Origin: Pelargonium nanum
Lineage: Eukaryota > Streptophyta > Magnoliopsida > Geraniales > Geraniaceae
DNA length: 23,028 nucleotides
Direction: 5' to 3'
Assembly: GCA_036897485.1 (NCBI GenBank)
Contig: JAYMTF010001503.1
Span: forward strand, 1-23,028
Positions 21,001 to 23,028 of the stretch are shown here, piece by piece. The position numbers were made by a program, and so were the translations under genes. Below the pieces are notes generated by a model that was not told where the DNA came from, ran no database searches, and saw only the letters and a list, made by a program, of their open reading frames with translations. The stretch's first letter is position 1, and the number at the start of each line of letters is the position of its first letter.

Positions 21001-22490
21001 ATGTCTTAATCAACAGACAACTAATCAAACTGCATAGGATTGAATAGAAACAGAATTAGACTGGCTATAGCATCACTACAGATTTGACAGTAGGACTATA
21101 TAGGTGTATGCCCTATGCTTGCTTCATGACTGTGGAGAGAAACAATAATACAAGAATGTTTATCCTGAAGGATGTACATGTTTAAGAATCAAATGACAAC
21201 TTGAAGGTTGTACATGTTCAAGAATGTATATGTTTAACAGTTACACTAAGTACAACTTTAGTTCTATGTAGTTGATTATATTACTTACCAAAGTTACAGG
21301 TCAGCTTTCTCTGACCTATCTAGTCAGTTTTTTTTAAGTAACCCTAGACTACATCTTTCATTTACTTTTAATCTGATGAAGACTTAACAAAATCAATGGT
21401 GATAACCTATGAGTAAAGGCATCGCATCACAACTTAAGGTATATAAAATACAAATAAAAGTAAAAATACAAGAAACGGATACATAATTAGTATGGGTGAA
21501 ATTCAAACATACCTTCCATAGTAGTTGTAACACATCGGCGTCGATCTTCCCAGGAACTTTAGTGGCAAAAATTCTAGCAATTTCAAGAAGAGTAACAGCC
21601 ATATCGGGAGTAGCCTGAAATTAAATTATACAATTACAGAGCTCAAACCACCTACTTTGTAGTGTAAAAGGAGAAAACTCAAATCAACAGAAAAATTACA
21701 TCTCTGTAGTGCAAAACAACAAAATATACTTAAAATCAATACTACTGAAATTTCTCAGTAACCAAACAGAATCTGACAGAAAATTTGAAGATTTGGTTAT
21801 AATATCAAAGCACAACCAGAATCAAGGTAGTGTAGAATCGGAATTGGAATCGGAGAGCTCACAGTGTGAGTTGTGGAGAGAAGTAATATGCAGATGCAGA
21901 GCAGAAATGATGGAACTATGGTGTGTGGGTGTCTCCCGTTACTACTTTACTTGTGTTTAAGAATTTATGATATAAATACAAATAATATTTATGTGACCGT
22001 TCCCAATGGGAGTTTGAAGCGTGTATTTAATGGATTTGTATTATTTACAAAGCAAAAGACCACATTTATAATACAATTTGATAAAAAAAGGATCAACTAA
22101 GATCTCTAAACTGAAGCTAAACGACTCTATCTCCTATTTTACAGTGATTCCAACAGAAGAAACATATCATAACTATGCAGTCATGCCTAAATACCAAATA
22201 TTAGGATGCCTGTCATACCTTAAAGCGAGCATGTAGAGTAAGCAAAATGTCATTCAACAGCGTTGCTGGCCATGCTGGATCAGAAAGTTCTGATGCAATT
22301 ATGGATTCTAGCTCGTCAAATGATTCATATGGACTTTGCATCCAGATTAGTGCCTTAATTACCATCGCTCGAACATAAACACATTCACATGCAATAGTTG
22401 TCCGCACTACTTCCATTAATGAAGCTAATAGTCCCGCTATTGTATTTTTGCCACCTGTATTTTTTGTAACAGAAGTGGTTGTTCGGATAC
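15093..22490 (-). CDS. TASH3: TASH3, SH3-domain subunit of the TPLATE/TSET endocytic complex (3' part, 13 exons)
   Basis: Exons in order of translation: 22219-22490, 21513-21614, 20761-20937, 20454-20642, 19847-20088, 19620-19766, 17858-18077, 16852-16980, 16610-16735, 15775-15837, 15513-15689, 15287-15346, 15093-15167. Every junction is GT-AG and phases agree, giving 658 codons and a TGA at 15095-15093. The known plant protein is about 1,200 residues as I recall, so the N-terminal half lies right of the window. The first eight exons encode a helical HEAT/adaptin-like solenoid and an acidic Asp/Ser-rich linker ([27 protein letters not shown]). The last three form an SH3 domain: ALYDF, GWYYV and GLVPVLYV, the last equivalent to the usual G..P..YV. 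TASH3 belongs to the octameric TPLATE complex, which acts with AP-2 and clathrin at the plasma membrane. No stop or frameshift is seen, so the gene looks functional. Confidence 0.93.
18151..18166. repeat. (CAAG)n short tandem repeat in a TASH3 intron
   Basis: About four caag/caagcaag units within the 1.5-kb intron between 18077 and 19620, near the splice acceptor. No function is apparent. Confidence 0.6.
18628..18789 (-). repeat. Copia 3' LTR
   Basis: Read on the minus strand this 162-base segment begins TGTTAGGATTG and ends ...CAAACA, with terminal TGTT/AACA. It is preceded by ttgagtcgag, a decayed form of the purine-rich tract usual before a Copia 3' LTR. It follows the Copia RNase H end motif YICNKLGA. 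Both the position and the 5'-TG...CA-3' limits fit an LTR. The left neighbour at 18623-18627 would be a 5-bp target duplication, but the other side is lost. Confidence 0.65.
18628..19525 (-). mobile_element. Ty1/Copia retrotransposon remnant, internally deleted, in a TASH3 intron
   Basis: In element order on the minus strand: a protease-region piece (19302-19502) with [17 protein letters not shown], where the catalytic DSGA has become DSCV; then [14 protein letters not shown]; then an abrupt jump near 19205-19235 to the RNase H end ([45 protein letters not shown]); then YICNKLGA and the LTR. Integrase and most of the reverse transcriptase are missing, as are the 5' LTR and gag. Stops and frame changes are frequent. 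It shares the host gene's orientation and lies in the largest intron, which grew to 1,542 bases with this insertion. Confidence 0.85.
21165..21225 (+). repeat. Imperfect 36-bp direct repeat in a TASH3 intron
   Basis: Copies ctgaaggatgtacatgttta (from 21165) and ttgaaggttgtacatgttca (from 21201) each continue with agaat and start 36 bases apart. This is a short local duplication with no sign of function. Confidence 0.6.
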
Positions 22491-22694
22491 CTAGTTAAAA
22501 AACGAAGTCAATCAGAAAATTATCCAGCAGAGATGATTCATACCCTTGAATATATTTAAACAACAGGAGTGTTAACCAATCCAAATAATTAATAAAAGCC
22601 CAAACCCCAAATTTTGAACAGCAAGATATGACAGGATTTAACTGAAAAAATCTAGGTGATGGAAGACGGATGACACTAGAATATTCAAATTAGC

Positions 22695-22745
22695 ATCCTA
22701 TGTAGTTGTTTTTTTTTTTTTTTTTGGGGATCCTATGTAGTTGTT
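22695..22745 (-). mobile_element. Minimal poly(A) retro-insertion with perfect 16-bp target duplication
   Basis: atcctatgtagttgtt occurs at 22695-22710 and again at 22730-22745. Between them are only 15 Ts and gggg. On the minus strand this is target site, CCCC, poly(A), target site: the signature of target-primed reverse transcription that stopped almost at once after copying the tail. Confidence 0.75.
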
Positions 22746-22900
22746 AGAATAATTAAATGTGTACAAAAATGTTGAGTTAAAGAAATAACAGTCAGCTAAT
22801 GTAGCCTCTTGGTAATGTCTAAGAGAACCTCAGATTTGCCTGCAACCAGAATGAGGAACCCCCATTGTGTATCCTAGTGATTGTCCAATAAATAGATATA

Positions 22901-22924
22901 AAATAAATAAATAAATAAATAAAC
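22901..22924. repeat. (AAAT)n microsatellite
   Basis: About six tandem aaat/taaa units in the intron at the right edge. Confidence 0.85.
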
Positions 22925-22965
22925 AATATATACAAAACAAAAAAACAGTTGGGAATCTGTTCTCT

Positions 22966-23022
22966 CTCTAGGGCAGCGGCGGCTGCGGCTCTAGGGCATA
23001 AGGGCGGCGGCGGGTGTTGCTC
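22966..23022. repeat. GC-rich GGC-repeat segment with a duplicated ctctagggca
   Basis: Abruptly GC-rich, with ggcggc-type triplets and two copies of ctctagggca (22966-22975 and 22989-22998), in otherwise AT-rich intron DNA. It may be the edge of another transposon (for example the GC-rich leader of a LINE) that continues outside the window. It is too short to assign. Confidence 0.35.
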
Positions 23023-23028
23023 CTTTAT

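Larger units (their letters stand above)
22491..23028. other. Partial TASH3 intron up to the window edge
   Basis: Intron upstream of the 22219-22490 exon (acceptor AG at 22492-22491). No earlier exon was recognised before the edge. It holds the poly(A) insertion at 22695-22745, an (AAAT)n run at about 22901-22924 and a GC-rich segment from 22971. Confidence 0.55.

Noticed and set aside
1..23028. CRISPR arrays, operons, or a triterpenoid biosynthetic gene cluster
   Set aside because: The window is plant nuclear DNA. No regularly spaced repeats are present, and the only metabolic gene is the single P450.

Overview
This is nuclear DNA from a flowering plant, most likely a eudicot. The genes have GT-AG introns, the intergenic DNA is very AT-rich, several classes of plant transposon are present, and the first gene belongs to a triterpenoid-oxidising P450 subfamily best known from eudicots. 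I cannot name the species from sequence alone.

Layout, left to right. (1) 1-1707 is AT-rich upstream DNA. (2) 1770-3707 (+) is a complete three-exon cytochrome P450 of 481 residues. It reads as a CYP716A-type beta-amyrin/lupeol C-28 oxidase-like enzyme. Its first intron holds a CACTA-type transposon end and a tRNA-like remnant. (3) 4120-9330 is one nearly complete L1-type LINE on the minus strand. It has a 10-bp target-site duplication, a poly(A) tail, an open ORF1 with a zinc knuckle, and an ORF2 (endonuclease, reverse transcriptase, RNase H) broken by two in-frame stops and one frameshift. (4) 9331-14900 is a gene-poor interval made largely of transposon debris. It holds a degraded LINE RNase H fragment, a roughly 1.2-kb element with long inverted arms (MULE-like), a 124-bp piece of plastid 23S rDNA (NUPT), SINE-like sequence and low-complexity DNA. 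(5) 15093-22490 (-) is the 3' half (13 exons, 658 codons plus stop) of TASH3, the SH3-domain subunit of the TPLATE/TSET endocytic complex. Its 5' half lies beyond the right edge. Its introns hold a Copia retrotransposon remnant with an LTR and an almost pure poly(A) insertion with a perfect 16-bp duplication.

The two host genes are unrelated in function: specialised triterpenoid metabolism versus conserved clathrin-mediated endocytosis. No oxidosqualene cyclase or glycosyltransferase lies next to the P450, so this window does not show a biosynthetic gene cluster. I found no convincing new biological system. The interesting material is the record of insertions: several retrotransposition products at different stages of decay, organelle DNA transfer, and a possible sequence-carrying long-TIR element. 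All exon boundaries come from reading splice sites and from family conservation recalled from memory; no alignment or RNA evidence was available.
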